A stretch of DNA of 64,000 bases from Paludibacteraceae bacterium (GTDB lineage: Bacteria; Bacteroidota; Bacteroidia; Bacteroidales; Paludibacteraceae). Where the stretch lies: the NCBI GenBank assembly GCA_017412245.1, contig JAFPYI010000033.1:1-64000 (forward strand), in the 5' to 3' direction. The notes under the pieces were generated by a model. It searched no databases and was not told the origin of the DNA. It saw nothing but the letters and a program-made list of their open reading frames with translations. The position numbers were made by a program, and so were the translations under genes. The first letter of the stretch is position 1. Every line of letters begins with the position of its first letter. This document shows, one piece after another, positions 6,600-16,988 of this stretch.

Positions 6600-6914
6600 T
6601 TACAAGAGAGCGTCCAGTTCTTGGGCCAACTCTTGCTTACGGCAAGCACCTACATGACGGTTAACCAATTCTCCGTTTTGGAAGAAAAGCATGGTAGGAA
6701 TATTCATGATTCCGTATTCTTCGCAAGTGTCGGGATTGTCATCCACGTTCAGTTTGCCGACGATGATACGACCATCGTATTCGTTTGACAACTCTTCGAT
6801 GATAGGAAGCATCATCTTGCACGGACCACACCATGCAGCCCAGAAGTCAACTACTACAGGTTTGCCTGACGCAATCACATCCTTGATGTTAGCGTCTGTA
6901 ATTTCTACTGTCAT
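6600..6914 (-). CDS. trxA: Thioredoxin, 104 aa
   Basis: Thioredoxin reduces protein disulfides in the cytoplasm. The active site WCGPC is present (Cys29 and Cys32) in VVVDFWAAWCGPCKM. The cis-proline motif NIPTMLFFQNGE is also present, and the length of about 104 aa is typical. There is no signal peptide. The ATG at 6914 overlaps the stop of clpC (ATGA), so translation is probably coupled. It is the last gene of the long minus-strand run that begins at manC. Confidence 0.95.
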   Translation of the reverse strand: MTVEITDANIKDVIASGKPVVVDFWAAWCGPCKMMLPIIEELSNEYDGRIIVGKLNVDDNPDTCEEYGIMNIPTMLFFQNGELVNRHVGACRKQELAQELDALL

Positions 6915-9193
6915 AATGATTTATTGATTTGTTTAATTGTTATTCTTTTTTGATTAGGTTTGCGAAGCAAGATATCTGTCAGGGGGTCCTCCAGATAGGT
7001 CTGAATAGCTCTTTTGACAGGTCGAGCCCCGTTCTTGGGGTCATAACTTTTTTCCACCAACTGCTCAACGGTCGCAGGACTGACACTTAAGATATGTCCT
7101 TGTGCTTTGAGTCGTTGTTGCAGCAGACCTATTTCGATGCGGACGATCTGTTCTATCGTCTCTTTGCTTAACGGTTCAAAAGTGATGATATTGTCTATAC
7201 GGTTTACAAACTCCGGCGGGAATTGTTTCTGCAGTGCCTTGTGCAGCATTTGATGCGTAGTGCGTTGGTCTAACTGGTTCATACCAAAACCTATTCCTCC
7301 GCCGAACTCTTGCAGTTGGCGTGTGCCGACATTACTGGTCAGGACGATAATCGTGTTTCGGAAATCAACCACGTGACCTTGTCTGTCCGTCAGACGTCCT
7401 TCGTCTAACACTTGCAGCAAGACGTTAAAGATATCCGGGTGTGCTTTCTCTATCTCGTCAAACAGCACAATAGAGTAGGGTTTGCGTCGCACAGCTTCGG
7501 TCAGTTTACCTCCTTCTTCGTGTGCTACGTATCCCGGAGGAGCACCTACCAACAGACTGACGGTATGTTTCTCCATGTATTCCGACATATCGAAACGAAT
7601 GACTGCTTCCTTGCTGCCGAACATCTCTTCTGCCAGGCACTGCGCTAGATAAGTCTTACCGACTCCTGTAGGACCGAGGAAGAAGAATGTGCCTATCGGT
7701 CTTTTCGGGTCACGAAGACCTAAACGGCTACGCTGAATAGCCCGTACGACAGTCTCTACCGCTTTGTCTTGGCCGATGATACGATGACGTAACACATCAC
7801 CCATGATTCGTAACTGCTCATTTTCTGCCTTGGCAACCCGTTGCACCGGAACACCACTCATCATACTTACCACACCTGCCACATCATCCAAAGTGACGTG
7901 ATAAGGCTCTGCTTCCATCTCACCGGTAGCTTGTTGGCGAGCATGACTGCGTGCACCTACTTCGTCCATCACGTCTATCGCTTTATCCGGGAAAGCCCGG
8001 TCAGTGATATATCGTTCGCTGAGATTGACGCATGCATGCAGGACCTCGTTGCTATAGACGACATTGTGATAAGTAGCGTAGTGTTCGCACAGCCGTGTGA
8101 GAATAGAGAATGTCTCTTCTCCTGTCGTAGGCCTAACGGTCACTTTCTGGAATCGTCTCTCCAATGCCCCGTCTTTCTCGATAGACTTGGCATATTCAGC
8201 AGTGGTCGTGGCACCGATACATTGTACTTCTCCGCGTGCCAGAGCAGGTTTTAGGATGTTCGCTGCATCCAATGACCCTTGTGCATTACCTGCGCCGATG
8301 ATAGTGTGTATCTCGTCGATGAACAGAATCACTTCCGGATGGCTCTGCAGCTCGGTTATCACTTGTTTCATTCGTTCCTCAAACTGTCCGCGGTAAGTTG
8401 TACCGGCAACCATCGAAGCGATATCCAAGGTAACAATCCTTTTCCCTCTCAGCGCACCGGCTTCATCTGTCATGATGCGTAATGCCAAACCTTCCACGAT
8501 GGCCGATTTGCCTACACCGGGCTCACCGATAAGGATAGGATTATTCTTCTTTCGCCTACTGAGGATCTGTATCACTCGTTCTATTTCCACCTCTCGTCCG
8601 ACAACAGGATCTAATAATCCCTGCTCGGCCTGATGTGTCAGGTCGTGACCGTATTTATCCAAAGCCGTAGTGGCAGAATGGCGTTTGTTCTTTTGTGTGT
8701 TTTGCGACTGCATAGGGTTGTCATTCACATCTCCCATCTGGTTTCCGCTGCCTCGCGGTGTATTGGAGTTATGCGGTTGACCGTACATGTCTACCAATTG
8801 CTGGTATTGAATATTCCACTCGTTTTCCAGATATGCAGCAGCGGCATTAATCTGCTCACGCATGATAGCCAAAAGAAGGTGAACGGAAGAGACACAATCG
8901 TCCCCGTATTCGCGACTGATACCTTCTGCAATGCGTAAGATTCGCTCTACTTGCGCACTCCGTGTGACAGGTTCAATGACCGTTCGTGGTTCTTGAACCA
9001 GACTCTCGTCCAACTGCTGTTTGGCTTCTTCGGGATTGACGGATGCTTGCACGAGCAGTTCGTAGGCTGTTCCTTCTGCTAAGCGGAAAATACCTAAGAG
9101 TAAATGTTCCGCCTCTACCTGCTTGCAGGACAATCGTTCAGCTTCGTCGTGAGCGTAAAAGAGTATTTTATGGAGGTTTTGTGAAACTTGCAT
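6911..9193 (-). CDS. clpC: ClpC-type AAA+ chaperone/protease ATPase without the middle domain, 760 aa
   Basis: This Hsp100 ATPase unfolds proteins and would feed them to ClpP. The N domain (about 1-145, two Clp_N repeats) is followed by a linker. D1 has Walker [16 protein letters not shown] and Walker [16 protein letters not shown]2 has [17 protein letters not shown] and [14 protein letters not shown], ending with sensor '[20 protein letters not shown]'. The loop [10 protein letters not shown] in D2 contains the IGF tripeptide used to dock ClpP. Between D1 and D2, [18 protein letters not shown] leads straight to [11 protein letters not shown], so the coiled-coil M domain of typical ClpC (about 55 residues) is missing and the protein is shorter than the usual 810-850 aa. 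It is coupled to trxA. Confidence 0.92.
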   Translation of the reverse strand: MQVSQNLHKILFYAHDEAERLSCKQVEAEHLLLGIFRLAEGTAYELLVQASVNPEEAKQQLDESLVQEPRTVIEPVTRSAQVERILRIAEGISREYGDDCVSSVHLLLAIMREQINAAAAYLENEWNIQYQQLVDMYGQPHNSNTPRGSGNQMGDVNDNPMQSQNTQKNKRHSATTALDKYGHDLTHQAEQGLLDPVVGREVEIERVIQILSRRKKNNPILIGEPGVGKSAIVEGLALRIMTDEAGALRGKRIVTLDIASMVAGTTYRGQFEERMKQVITELQSHPEVILFIDEIHTIIGAGNAQGSLDAANILKPALARGEVQCIGATTTAEYAKSIEKDGALERRFQKVTVRPTTGEETFSILTRLCEHYATYHNVVYSNEVLHACVNLSERYITDRAFPDKAIDVMDEVGARSHARQQATGEMEAEPYHVTLDDVAGVVSMMSGVPVQRVAKAENEQLRIMGDVLRHRIIGQDKAVETVVRAIQRSRLGLRDPKRPIGTFFFLGPTGVGKTYLAQCLAEEMFGSKEAVIRFDMSEYMEKHTVSLLVGAPPGYVAHEEGGKLTEAVRRKPYSIVLFDEIEKAHPDIFNVLLQVLDEGRLTDRQGHVVDFRNTIIVLTSNVGTRQLQEFGGGIGFGMNQLDQRTTHQMLHKALQKQFPPEFVNRIDNIITFEPLSKETIEQIVRIEIGLLQQRLKAQGHILSVSPATVEQLVEKSYDPKNGARPVKRAIQTYLEDPLTDILLRKPNQKRITIKQINKSL

Positions 9194-9217
9194 ATATAGT
9201 TTGTACCTTATATAGAT

Positions 9218-11161
9218 TTAGTTATAAAAATGCCAAGCCAATCCTGCGCGAAATACATCACGGTTAGTCGGGTAATTGGGCATTGCCATATAGTCGATAT
9301 TATTTTTCATAAACAACCGGTTGATATGTTGGTACTGCGCAAAGAACCGCAGACGAATCGACCGGACATAGAAATTGGCATACACATTCATCCATGGATA
9401 ATTGCCTATTTCTGTTGTTTGTTGTTGTGCAAACATACCTGTTGCCGGACATAAGATAGGTGCGTGATAACGGGTAAAATAACGCACATCCACGCCAATC
9501 TGTGCGTCTAATGCTTTGAACCATGTACCATGGTAATACAAACGGTGTTGTAAGATAAACATAGGTACAGGCATTACGGAGTCGTTCGTCGTATGCTGGA
9601 AGACGACGCGATTCTCCAGATTAATCCAAGGAGTCGTCAAATCCGCTCCTACGTCTGCTGTGATAATCTGCACATTACCGTCATATTGGTGCATTTGCCA
9701 ATCGTTGGCAGAGCAGAAAATAGGATGAGTCTGGTTCTCAAAACTAAAATCGATGCGCGGACGAACCCATTTAGTGGGATAATCCAATGTGACACCACCT
9801 AAGAAACGATAGGTAAACCCAAAATCATTCTCCCATTTGATGTGGTTGGACCTGAAATGCTGCAGATACCAATGCGGCGCTTCACTCTTAGCAAAAGCTC
9901 GTGCGCTGAGATACATCGGATACTTGCCTGCCATGAATTGTGCTTGGAACCGCCCGTTGACATCAAACTCGCCAATCTTATAACCCACTACGCATACTTG
10001 TCCTTCTACATTGTAATGAATATGTTTTCCGCTATGCTTGTGAATAGCTCCGCCCACAAAAGTGTTGTTCGTCCATTTGTAGTCATAGATACTGTCGTAA
10101 GGCACCGAGTCGTTTAAGAACCGCTGGCATTCATTCATCGCAAAGACCGAGGCACCGAACTTCAGTTTGGTGTTGAAAGCTTCGCAGAAAGTGACAGCCA
10201 CGGTGTTTCTAATCGTCAGCACATCCGTGGTATCGCGTGTGGCGATAGAGTCGTAATAGATATGTTCGTAGAAACCCTGATCAGGGTCTTTCTCAATATA
10301 TCTCCGGTTGGAGTTATTGGTCTCAAACACATGCGAGAAAGTCATCAGCGGTATATGCTCTACCTTTATGGTATCCATCTTAACGCGCTGCCCGTCTTGC
10401 TCTACTTCTATGGTGTCGTGGTATTCCCGTTCACGCGTGATAGCATATTGGTTATGCAGATATCCGCTTAGATAACGATAAGCACCCATCACATTCATTC
10501 GCACCGGAATATCCTCCGGGTGAAGTGTACTTCGCAAGTCTTCAATGTCCTTCAGACCTCCGTTGTCAAACGAACTCAATTTGCTCCAACTGAACGCACC
10601 GTGCATGGAATAATGATCTCCGTCATAACTCCCCCATACTGAACCGCGGTACAATTTGCCGGCGGTGTTTGCATAGTGTCCTACGGAATTGAGATATTCC
10701 ATCTCCACACCCAGATTGATTCTTCGACCGATATTGCCTGTAAAAAGGAAACTGAGGTCATTCTCTTCGTGACCACTCACAAAACCTTTCTTGTAAGCGA
10801 TGGACGAATAGGGAGTGGTGGTGTTGAAATAGCGTTGCTGTTGCGGGGTAACGACATAAGGCGTTAGACTCCAGGCAAAAGGATCGTCAATCGTTCGCAG
10901 ACGATGCTGTATCACGCGAGATTCAATAGGCGAGACTAACACGTTACCATTCATGACATTACTCAAAGAGTAACGTTGCTGAATATCCAAATCGTGATAA
11001 TTGAGCATTGCGGTATCTGTAAACGCAATTGTATCGGCCACAGCACTAAACGATGGCATGAGCCAAGTCTTGACTTGTGTCCGAACAAGCGGCTGCTTAG
11101 CAGCAACCCATTGGGCCGCCGCTAACAGCACTAATACTATACATAAACCGCTTTTTCTCAC
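9218..11161 (-). CDS. Putative porin, Bacteroidetes Porin_10-like, 647 aa
   Basis: A signal peptide (1-21, ...AAAQWVAAK) precedes a long beta-rich protein with many Tyr, Trp and Asn and alternating strands. It ends RDVFRAGLAWHFYN with a final aromatic-Asn, typical of an outer-membrane barrel. Motifs such as YFNTTTPYSSIAYKKG, 'NTKLKFGASVFAMN' and 'IRLRFFAQYQHINR' are like the Bacteroidetes putative porin family. It presumably lets small solutes through the outer membrane. It lies 4 bp after the GH57-like gene and 24 bp before clpC on the same strand. The substrate is not visible from the sequence. Confidence 0.8.
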   Translation of the reverse strand: MRKSGLCIVLVLLAAAQWVAAKQPLVRTQVKTWLMPSFSAVADTIAFTDTAMLNYHDLDIQQRYSLSNVMNGNVLVSPIESRVIQHRLRTIDDPFAWSLTPYVVTPQQQRYFNTTTPYSSIAYKKGFVSGHEENDLSFLFTGNIGRRINLGVEMEYLNSVGHYANTAGKLYRGSVWGSYDGDHYSMHGAFSWSKLSSFDNGGLKDIEDLRSTLHPEDIPVRMNVMGAYRYLSGYLHNQYAITREREYHDTIEVEQDGQRVKMDTIKVEHIPLMTFSHVFETNNSNRRYIEKDPDQGFYEHIYYDSIATRDTTDVLTIRNTVAVTFCEAFNTKLKFGASVFAMNECQRFLNDSVPYDSIYDYKWTNNTFVGGAIHKHSGKHIHYNVEGQVCVVGYKIGEFDVNGRFQAQFMAGKYPMYLSARAFAKSEAPHWYLQHFRSNHIKWENDFGFTYRFLGGVTLDYPTKWVRPRIDFSFENQTHPIFCSANDWQMHQYDGNVQIITADVGADLTTPWINLENRVVFQHTTNDSVMPVPMFILQHRLYYHGTWFKALDAQIGVDVRYFTRYHAPILCPATGMFAQQQTTEIGNYPWMNVYANFYVRSIRLRFFAQYQHINRLFMKNNIDYMAMPNYPTNRDVFRAGLAWHFYN

Positions 11162-11164
11162 CCC

Positions 11165-12439
11165 TTATTTCGACGCTTTCTTGCTTTTCAGCTTGGCTTG
11201 AAGTTGTTGAATCTCTTCTTCTTGGTTGCGGATAGTCTTCAGCAAGGCATTTAACTCCTCGTTCTCAATAGTGGTCGGGTATTGTTCCTCTACGGTCTGC
11301 AGGAAATCCGACAACACATTCATGTAATTGATGAACGCATCGTATGCGGATTCATATTGTGTCTCGCCTTGGTCGATATGGTTCATGTAATGCAAGTAAT
11401 TAACATCTTGCAAACGCAACCAGTTGGTTTTCAGGTTCTTGTCTTGACATAAATGAACACGCTCTGCAACGGCATATAATTTTTGAATAGCCTCTTGTTG
11501 CAAATCATTTCCGGCATAAATACTCAAGTCTTTTGCCTCGCCGCTCCAAGTTAACGGGTATGGAGAAGAGACAACATCGCTTGCCGGCAGTTTTTTGCTT
11601 GCCTCTGCAGGAGTGATAAAGCCCATCTCGCGTTCCAAGACATAATACGGCAGTGCTTTCAGGAAATCAAAGATACCTGTTCCGGCATTTTGACGAACAC
11701 CAAAAGTCTCTGCGCCTACCCAAATATTAATCAAATCTTCGCCTTCGGGCAGTGCTTGCAGTTGGTTGGCATATTTCTCTGCGTCAATCGGAAAATTGCC
11801 CCAACCCGGGTCAGAGAAATGGAAACTCAACTCGTCGCTGAGATTCGTGTTACGCAGCAGCACTTTCATCTTCGGCGCACCGGCAGATTGATATACATAG
11901 TTCGGACTCTTCCAACTGATGACATGCTTTGCACCCTCGGTCAAAATAGTCTTGTAACCCATTTTGTTGAGGTTATAGGCTGTCTCGTCGGTATAGAGCA
12001 GTTCTGTATTCCAAACAGTCTGTGCTTTGACACCAAAGATAGTCTCTAACAACAGACCTTGACGTTGCAGTTGTTTCTTGAACTCAGCTTCGTTGTACTC
12101 GGATGCCAATGAATAACTGTAAGGAGTTGCCAGGAACTCTACGCTCTTGGTGGCTGCCAACTCTTTCAAGATATCAATCATCTCCGGATTGAACTGTTCG
12201 AACATCTCAATCATAGTACCGCTGACGCTGATGGCGCAGTGGAACTTACCTTTACTCAGACTGATCATGTCACGAATAGTTTGGCAAAGCGGCAAGTACG
12301 AAGTTTGAACTAACCAGTTAACATGCTCTTCGGTAGCCATGTCATCGTAATAATAATGATCATGACCAATCTCAAAGAAACGATAGCGCTTTAGACGATA
12401 GGGCGCATGCATCTGAAAGCAAAAACATATATTTTTCAT
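11165..12439 (-). CDS. GH57 alpha-amylase-like protein with an altered catalytic region, 424 aa
   Basis: The start chosen is ATG at 12439 (MKNICFCFQMHAPYRLKRYR); an earlier in-frame ATG would translate the 7-bp repeat spacer. GH57 motifs: FCFQMHAPYRLKRYRFFEIG near the start, 'VEFLATPYSYSLA', and VWNTELLY with the nucleophile Glu (about residue 146). In the fourth region the usual MDYETFGE reads WVGAETFGVRQ, so the acid/base Asp is Gly (about residue 242). The C-terminus is a coiled coil rich in Glu, Gln and Lys. Amylase-like GH57 homologues missing catalytic residues are known in Bacteroidetes glycogen clusters. The protein may bind rather than cut glucan. It follows the glycosyltransferase gene. 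Confidence 0.85.
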   Translation of the reverse strand: MKNICFCFQMHAPYRLKRYRFFEIGHDHYYYDDMATEEHVNWLVQTSYLPLCQTIRDMISLSKGKFHCAISVSGTMIEMFEQFNPEMIDILKELAATKSVEFLATPYSYSLASEYNEAEFKKQLQRQGLLLETIFGVKAQTVWNTELLYTDETAYNLNKMGYKTILTEGAKHVISWKSPNYVYQSAGAPKMKVLLRNTNLSDELSFHFSDPGWGNFPIDAEKYANQLQALPEGEDLINIWVGAETFGVRQNAGTGIFDFLKALPYYVLEREMGFITPAEASKKLPASDVVSSPYPLTWSGEAKDLSIYAGNDLQQEAIQKLYAVAERVHLCQDKNLKTNWLRLQDVNYLHYMNHIDQGETQYESAYDAFINYMNVLSDFLQTVEEQYPTTIENEELNALLKTIRNQEEEIQQLQAKLKSKKASK

Positions 12440-12466
12440 AATTCTAAAATTTTCAATTTTCAATTA
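12440..12466. repeat. 7-bp repeat spacer between glycosyltransferase and GH57 genes
   Basis: TTTTCAA-type heptamers fill the whole gap, from the stop codon of the glycosyltransferase (12464-12466) to the GH57 start codon (12437-12439). Confidence 0.65.
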
Positions 12467-13726
12467 TAGCGTGTGATTAATTACTCCGTCGTAGATCCGT
12501 CGTACTTTGAGTCCTGCGTCAGACCATTTGATATTATTCACTTCTGCCTGACCTAACTCATGCAAACTCTTGTACATCGCCGGATATTTGACAATCGCAT
12601 AAATAGCATCTGCCATTGCGTCTATATCCCAGTAATCGGTCTTAATGGCGTGTTGCAGAATTTCGGCGCAACCGGACTGGTGACTGATGATAGACGGACA
12701 ACCGACTTGCATCGCTTCAAGCGGAGAGATACCAAACGGTTCACTCACACTTGGCATGATATACACATCGCTCATAGCGAGCATCTCTTGCACTTGTTTG
12801 CCGCGCATGAATCCCGGGAAATGGAATTTATCGGCTATTCCGCGTTTGGCTACCAAATCAATCATCTCGGCCATCTTGTCTCCGCTTCCGGCCATCACAA
12901 ACCGTACACCGTCAGTCTTGCTCAATACACGGGCTGCGGCCTCAACGAAATACTCAGGACCTTTTTGCATCGTTATACGACCCAGGAAAGTGACGAGTTT
13001 GTCTTTGCGAGGCGGTTTGGTGAACTCTTCCGGATGAGCCAAAGGCTCAACAGCATTATGCACGGTACTTACTTTGCGTGGATCTTGTCCGTATTTCTCG
13101 ATCACCGTCTGGCGTGTGAGATTACTAACGCATATGATATGATCCGCTTCGTCCATACCGCGACGCTCAATGGCATAAACAGTAGGATTGACATTTCCGC
13201 GACTGCGGTCAAAATCCGTGGCGTGAACGTGAATTACTAACGGTTTACCGCTGATGTGTTTGGCAAACACACCTGCCGGATAAGTCAACCAGTCGTGACT
13301 GTGGATAATATCGAAATCCAAACTGTGCGCCAAAACACTGGCTACTGCTTCGTAGTTACCTATCTCTTCTATCAGGTTGTCAGGATAACGACCTGAGAAC
13401 TGGATACAACCTAAATCATCTGTACCGATTCGGCGGTAATCATAATGAATACCATCGCGGAAATGATAATACTCTTCCGGTGACAGACGACCTTCGAGAC
13501 GTTGTTTGACATAGTCGTAATTATTGTCTTTCCAGACCACAGGAACACTGTTGGCACCGATGATTCGCAAGAAAGACTGGTCTTCGTCTCCCCATGGTTT
13601 TGGAATGACGAAGGTTATCTCCATATCTTTCTGTTGTGCCATACCACGGGTTAAACCGTAACTGGCAGTTCCTAAACCACCTAAGATATGGGGAGGAAAC
13701 TCCCATCCGAACATTAATGCTTTCAT
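12464..13726 (-). CDS. GT4-type glycosyltransferase of the glycogen cluster, 420 aa
   Basis: Likely transfers glucose from a nucleotide sugar in glycogen or glucan synthesis. The N-terminal Rossmann domain starts MKALMFGWEFPPHILGGLGT with the glycine-rich loop seen in glycogen synthases. 'DIIHSHDWLTYPAGV' and HVHATDFDRSRGN follow. The C-terminal domain has VTFLGRITMQKGPEYFVEAA and the donor-binding EPFGISPLEAMQVGCP. In Bacteroides the same order (debranching enzyme, glycosyltransferase, GH57-like protein) is conserved. The start overlaps the end of the debranching gene by 4 bp, suggesting coupled translation. The exact acceptor is inferred from context. Confidence 0.88.
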   Translation of the reverse strand: MKALMFGWEFPPHILGGLGTASYGLTRGMAQQKDMEITFVIPKPWGDEDQSFLRIIGANSVPVVWKDNNYDYVKQRLEGRLSPEEYYHFRDGIHYDYRRIGTDDLGCIQFSGRYPDNLIEEIGNYEAVASVLAHSLDFDIIHSHDWLTYPAGVFAKHISGKPLVIHVHATDFDRSRGNVNPTVYAIERRGMDEADHIICVSNLTRQTVIEKYGQDPRKVSTVHNAVEPLAHPEEFTKPPRKDKLVTFLGRITMQKGPEYFVEAAARVLSKTDGVRFVMAGSGDKMAEMIDLVAKRGIADKFHFPGFMRGKQVQEMLAMSDVYIMPSVSEPFGISPLEAMQVGCPSIISHQSGCAEILQHAIKTDYWDIDAMADAIYAIVKYPAMYKSLHELGQAEVNNIKWSDAGLKVRRIYDGVINHTL

Positions 13727-15699
13727 TGCTGTCCCTCCTCTTTTTGGTTGTTCTTATCTTCTGTCCGGTAACGCTTCAGCGTATCCAGAATACTGATCAC
13801 AGCTGCCACACTCGGAGCGGAACTGAAACCACCGTGTCCTTTGTATGGCGGGTTGCCGTCGTAGAACTCATTGAGTGTACCGATACACAACTCACTCATC
13901 TCCTGCTCGAAACCAATCAGCGTACGCTCCATAAAACTGATGCCACTGTATTTGTAGATATTCATGTAGGCACGAGAATAAGCAGTAATTGTGGACGGCC
14001 ATACAATACCGTTGTGCAAAGCACGGTCGCGGTCTTGGATGGAACCCTGATACATCGGACGGTAATTACCGCTCTTTGGAGACAAACTGCGTAAACCGCG
14101 TGGAGTCAGCAATTCTTTTGTGCAGATATCCACCACGGCTTTCTGCTGTTTCTTCTCCAGCGGGCTATAAGGCAAACCAACTGCCCAAATCATATTCGGA
14201 CGAACTTCACGGTTCTCATAGCCGTCAACTACATAGTCGTTCAGGTATAAGCCGTTCCAGAAGGTCTTAACGAAGGCATCTTTGGTAATATCTGCCTGAT
14301 ATTCCATCAAATCGGCACTTGTCTCTTTGCCCATCTCGCGAAGCAACTCTGCCGTGAAAAGCATGGCATTGTACCAAAGGGCATTGATTTCAACGATATA
14401 TCCTGTACGCGGTGTGATAGGCCAACCGTTTTCAGTAGCATTCATCCATGTAGCAGGACGTTTGGTGCCGTCCACCCAAATCAAACCGTTCTGGTGAACC
14501 CATGCACGAGGATGATTTTGCTTGCGGTAGAAAGTAATCACATCCAGACATAACTGACCGTATAAATCTGCAGCCTCACGAACGGTATATTTGTGTGCGA
14601 ATTTCTGTATCGCACGAACAAACCAAAGTAACACATCCGGTTCATCTATTCCGGTCATCTTCACTTCATGCGCACGACCGTTCATGAAACTCAGCACTTC
14701 AGGAATCGCCGTCTTGTTCATAATAGCATCCCAATATTCCGGACGGTCAATATCCAGTGTACAGCTGGCTACGGAGAAGAAAGTGGCACGAGCATCTGCT
14801 TTGAACCAAGGGAATCCGGCTAACAGATAACACTTGTCGTCTTCGCGTTTGTAGAACTGGCTGGCACTGTTCTTCAGAGTGCTGAACATGTCTGTACGGT
14901 GAATGCGGCGCTCCATCTCTTTCTTCCAGATGTTCTTCAGCGTATTGGTCTTGCATTCGGTCACACCACCGGCGAAAATAACACTCTCGCCTTTCTTCAT
15001 CTCCAGTTCGAAATAACCGGGCACTAACAAATCTTCTTTGCTTGCATAACCGCGTTGACGCTCTTTGCGGTACTCGATATCTTTATACCACTGCGGGTCG
15101 TGATGATATTCAACGCTTTTGCTGAATTGCATATACAGATTCGGGAATCCCGGATACATGCGATTAAAACGACCGTTCTCGCATTCATCCATATTCGGAT
15201 TGGCCAAAGGATTCTCGTGTGTCAATTCATTCACACTTCTAAAAGCCAGGAAAGGACGGAAACGCAAAAGCGTAGGACTGCCGCTTTCCAATAAGGTGTA
15301 GCGAATCAGCACGCGGGGTTCGAAACTAACCAGCATACGCTCTTTTTGCAAAATCATAGCACCTACACGATAAGTCGTGCGGGAAATGACTTCGCAATCA
15401 AACTCGCGAATGTACTTGTGCCCGTTGGGCGAAAAATGATTCTCTCCGTACTCGTGCAAACCCAAATTGAACTCGGCGCCATGTTGAATGACGGTCTCGT
15501 CCAAAGAACTGAGCAGCACATAATTGTCGCCGCCCATTTCAGGAAGAGGCATCACCAACTGACCATGGTATTTGCGGGTGTTACAGTCAACTAAGGTCGT
15601 TGCATTGTACACACCTGCACGGTTGGTTCGAATCATCTCTTTCTGAAGTGAACGCTCCAGATTAACAAGCACAGTCTTGTCAAAATTCAGATAACTCAT
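13723..15699 (-). CDS. Glycogen debranching enzyme (amylo-alpha-1,6-glucosidase, GH133), 658 aa
   Basis: Removes alpha-1,6 branches of glycogen. The N-terminal beta domain (about 1-270) begins with 'NRAGVYNATTLVDCNTRKYH', typical of this family. The (alpha/alpha)6 catalytic domain follows. It includes IWVDGTKRPATWMNATENGW, PRTGYIVEINALWYNAM, RPNMIWAVGLPYSPL, GLRSLSPKSGNYRPMYQGS and RDRALHNGIVWPS, all matching conserved GDE_C blocks. The length is normal. It lies 26 bp downstream of manC and overlaps the glycosyltransferase by 4 bp. Confidence 0.93.
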   Translation of the reverse strand: MSYLNFDKTVLVNLERSLQKEMIRTNRAGVYNATTLVDCNTRKYHGQLVMPLPEMGGDNYVLLSSLDETVIQHGAEFNLGLHEYGENHFSPNGHKYIREFDCEVISRTTYRVGAMILQKERMLVSFEPRVLIRYTLLESGSPTLLRFRPFLAFRSVNELTHENPLANPNMDECENGRFNRMYPGFPNLYMQFSKSVEYHHDPQWYKDIEYRKERQRGYASKEDLLVPGYFELEMKKGESVIFAGGVTECKTNTLKNIWKKEMERRIHRTDMFSTLKNSASQFYKREDDKCYLLAGFPWFKADARATFFSVASCTLDIDRPEYWDAIMNKTAIPEVLSFMNGRAHEVKMTGIDEPDVLLWFVRAIQKFAHKYTVREAADLYGQLCLDVITFYRKQNHPRAWVHQNGLIWVDGTKRPATWMNATENGWPITPRTGYIVEINALWYNAMLFTAELLREMGKETSADLMEYQADITKDAFVKTFWNGLYLNDYVVDGYENREVRPNMIWAVGLPYSPLEKKQQKAVVDICTKELLTPRGLRSLSPKSGNYRPMYQGSIQDRDRALHNGIVWPSTITAYSRAYMNIYKYSGISFMERTLIGFEQEMSELCIGTLNEFYDGNPPYKGHGGFSSAPSVAAVISILDTLKRYRTEDKNNQKEEGQQ

Positions 15700-15725
15700 G
15701 ATGTGTGATTTAATACTAAGTATTG

Positions 15726-16865
15726 TTATTTATTCGTCGAAATATCTGCTACGAACTGTTTGATGCGTTGCTCCTCTGCGCGTTTGCAAACCAATAACGC
15801 ACCGCCTTGTTCGGCAATAATCATATCGTCCACGCCTTGTACTATCGCGGTTTTGCCGCTTTCCAAGACTACTATATTTCGCTCTGCGTCGTAGAAACGT
15901 GCGTCACTGTGAAGACTCACATTGCCTTGCGCATCTTTCTCACTCAACTCATAAAGCGAACCCCATGTGCCCAAATCGCTCCAACCGAAACTGCTCGGCA
16001 GCACAAACACGTTCTCCGCTTTTTCCATAATACCGTAATCGATACTGATATTCGGGCATTTCGGGAAGATTTGTTCGATGAACGATTCTTCCTGTTTTGT
16101 GCCCATCAGCAGTTCGCCCTCGCGGAAACGGTCTGCCACTTCCGGCAGTAAATAGCGGAATGCCTCGCTTATCGTTTGCAGGTTCCAGACAAAGATGCCG
16201 CTGTTCCACAGGAAATCACCGCTGTCGAGAAAGACTTGTGCCATCTCGAGATTCGGCTTCTCGGTAAAGGTCTTTACTTTATAAATGCCTTCTGCCGAAG
16301 GTATATTACTTTCTTCCGGTTGCAGGAACTGGATATATCCGTATCCTGTCTCAGGACGAGTAGGTGTCATACCAAGCGTCAAAATAGCTTTGTTCTCTGC
16401 TACGAACTCAAACGCTTTGCTGATAGCTTGACGGAACTTGTCTTCCTCTAATATCAAATGGTCGCTCGCTGCCACTACGATATTAGCTTGCATCTCCGGA
16501 CAACTCCAGTCTTGTGTCGCTGCCGTCAATCCGGCTCTGCGAAGACATAACGCGCGAATATGAGCTGTTGCATAAGCAATACAAGGAGCTGTGTTTCGAC
16601 GCGCAGGTTCACATAAAATCTGACCTTCACTGATGTCCGGCACTTGCTCGCGAATCAATTGCTTGTAAGCTACATTCGTCACGATAAAAACATTCTCAAT
16701 CGGAACTAACGGACGAAAACGGTCAACCGTCATCTGCAGCAAACTTCTACCCGTACCGAAAAAATCTAAAAACTGTTTCGGCTTCTCCTCACGACTGAAT
16801 GGCCAAAAACGGCTTCCGACCCCGCCGGCCATTATCACGCAATAATTGTTTTCTTTCTGTGTCAT
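15726..16865 (-). CDS. manC: Mannose-1-phosphate guanylyltransferase, 379 aa
   Basis: Makes GDP-mannose from GTP and mannose-1-phosphate for surface glycans. The nucleotidyltransferase motif MAGGVGSRFWPFSREEKPKQ begins at residue 13. 'EPARRNTAPCIA', KTFTEKPNLEMA, 'SGDFLWNSGIFVW' and FGWSDLGTWGSLYEL are all conserved. It is a single-domain form without the phosphomannose isomerase part found in longer enzymes. It is the first gene of the minus-strand operon that continues into the glycogen genes; its leader is about 195 nt and contains an 11-bp repeat. Confidence 0.95.
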   Translation of the reverse strand: MTQKENNYCVIMAGGVGSRFWPFSREEKPKQFLDFFGTGRSLLQMTVDRFRPLVPIENVFIVTNVAYKQLIREQVPDISEGQILCEPARRNTAPCIAYATAHIRALCLRRAGLTAATQDWSCPEMQANIVVAASDHLILEEDKFRQAISKAFEFVAENKAILTLGMTPTRPETGYGYIQFLQPEESNIPSAEGIYKVKTFTEKPNLEMAQVFLDSGDFLWNSGIFVWNLQTISEAFRYLLPEVADRFREGELLMGTKQEESFIEQIFPKCPNISIDYGIMEKAENVFVLPSSFGWSDLGTWGSLYELSEKDAQGNVSLHSDARFYDAERNIVVLESGKTAIVQGVDDMIIAEQGGALLVCKRAEEQRIKQFVADISTNK

Positions 16866-16988
16866 TGATTTTGTGTTTTTGTTAGTGGTATTAAAATAAA
16901 AGTGTTATTTTTGTTTTCTTGCTTTTTGTTTTCTACAAATTTCAGACCAATCTATTTTATTCGTTCTATCGCATCCATTCTTCAATGG

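Noticed and set aside
12440..12463. Eight extra N-terminal codons on the GH57-like protein
   Set aside because: They translate the 7-bp repeat spacer; the family N-terminus fits ATG at 12439.
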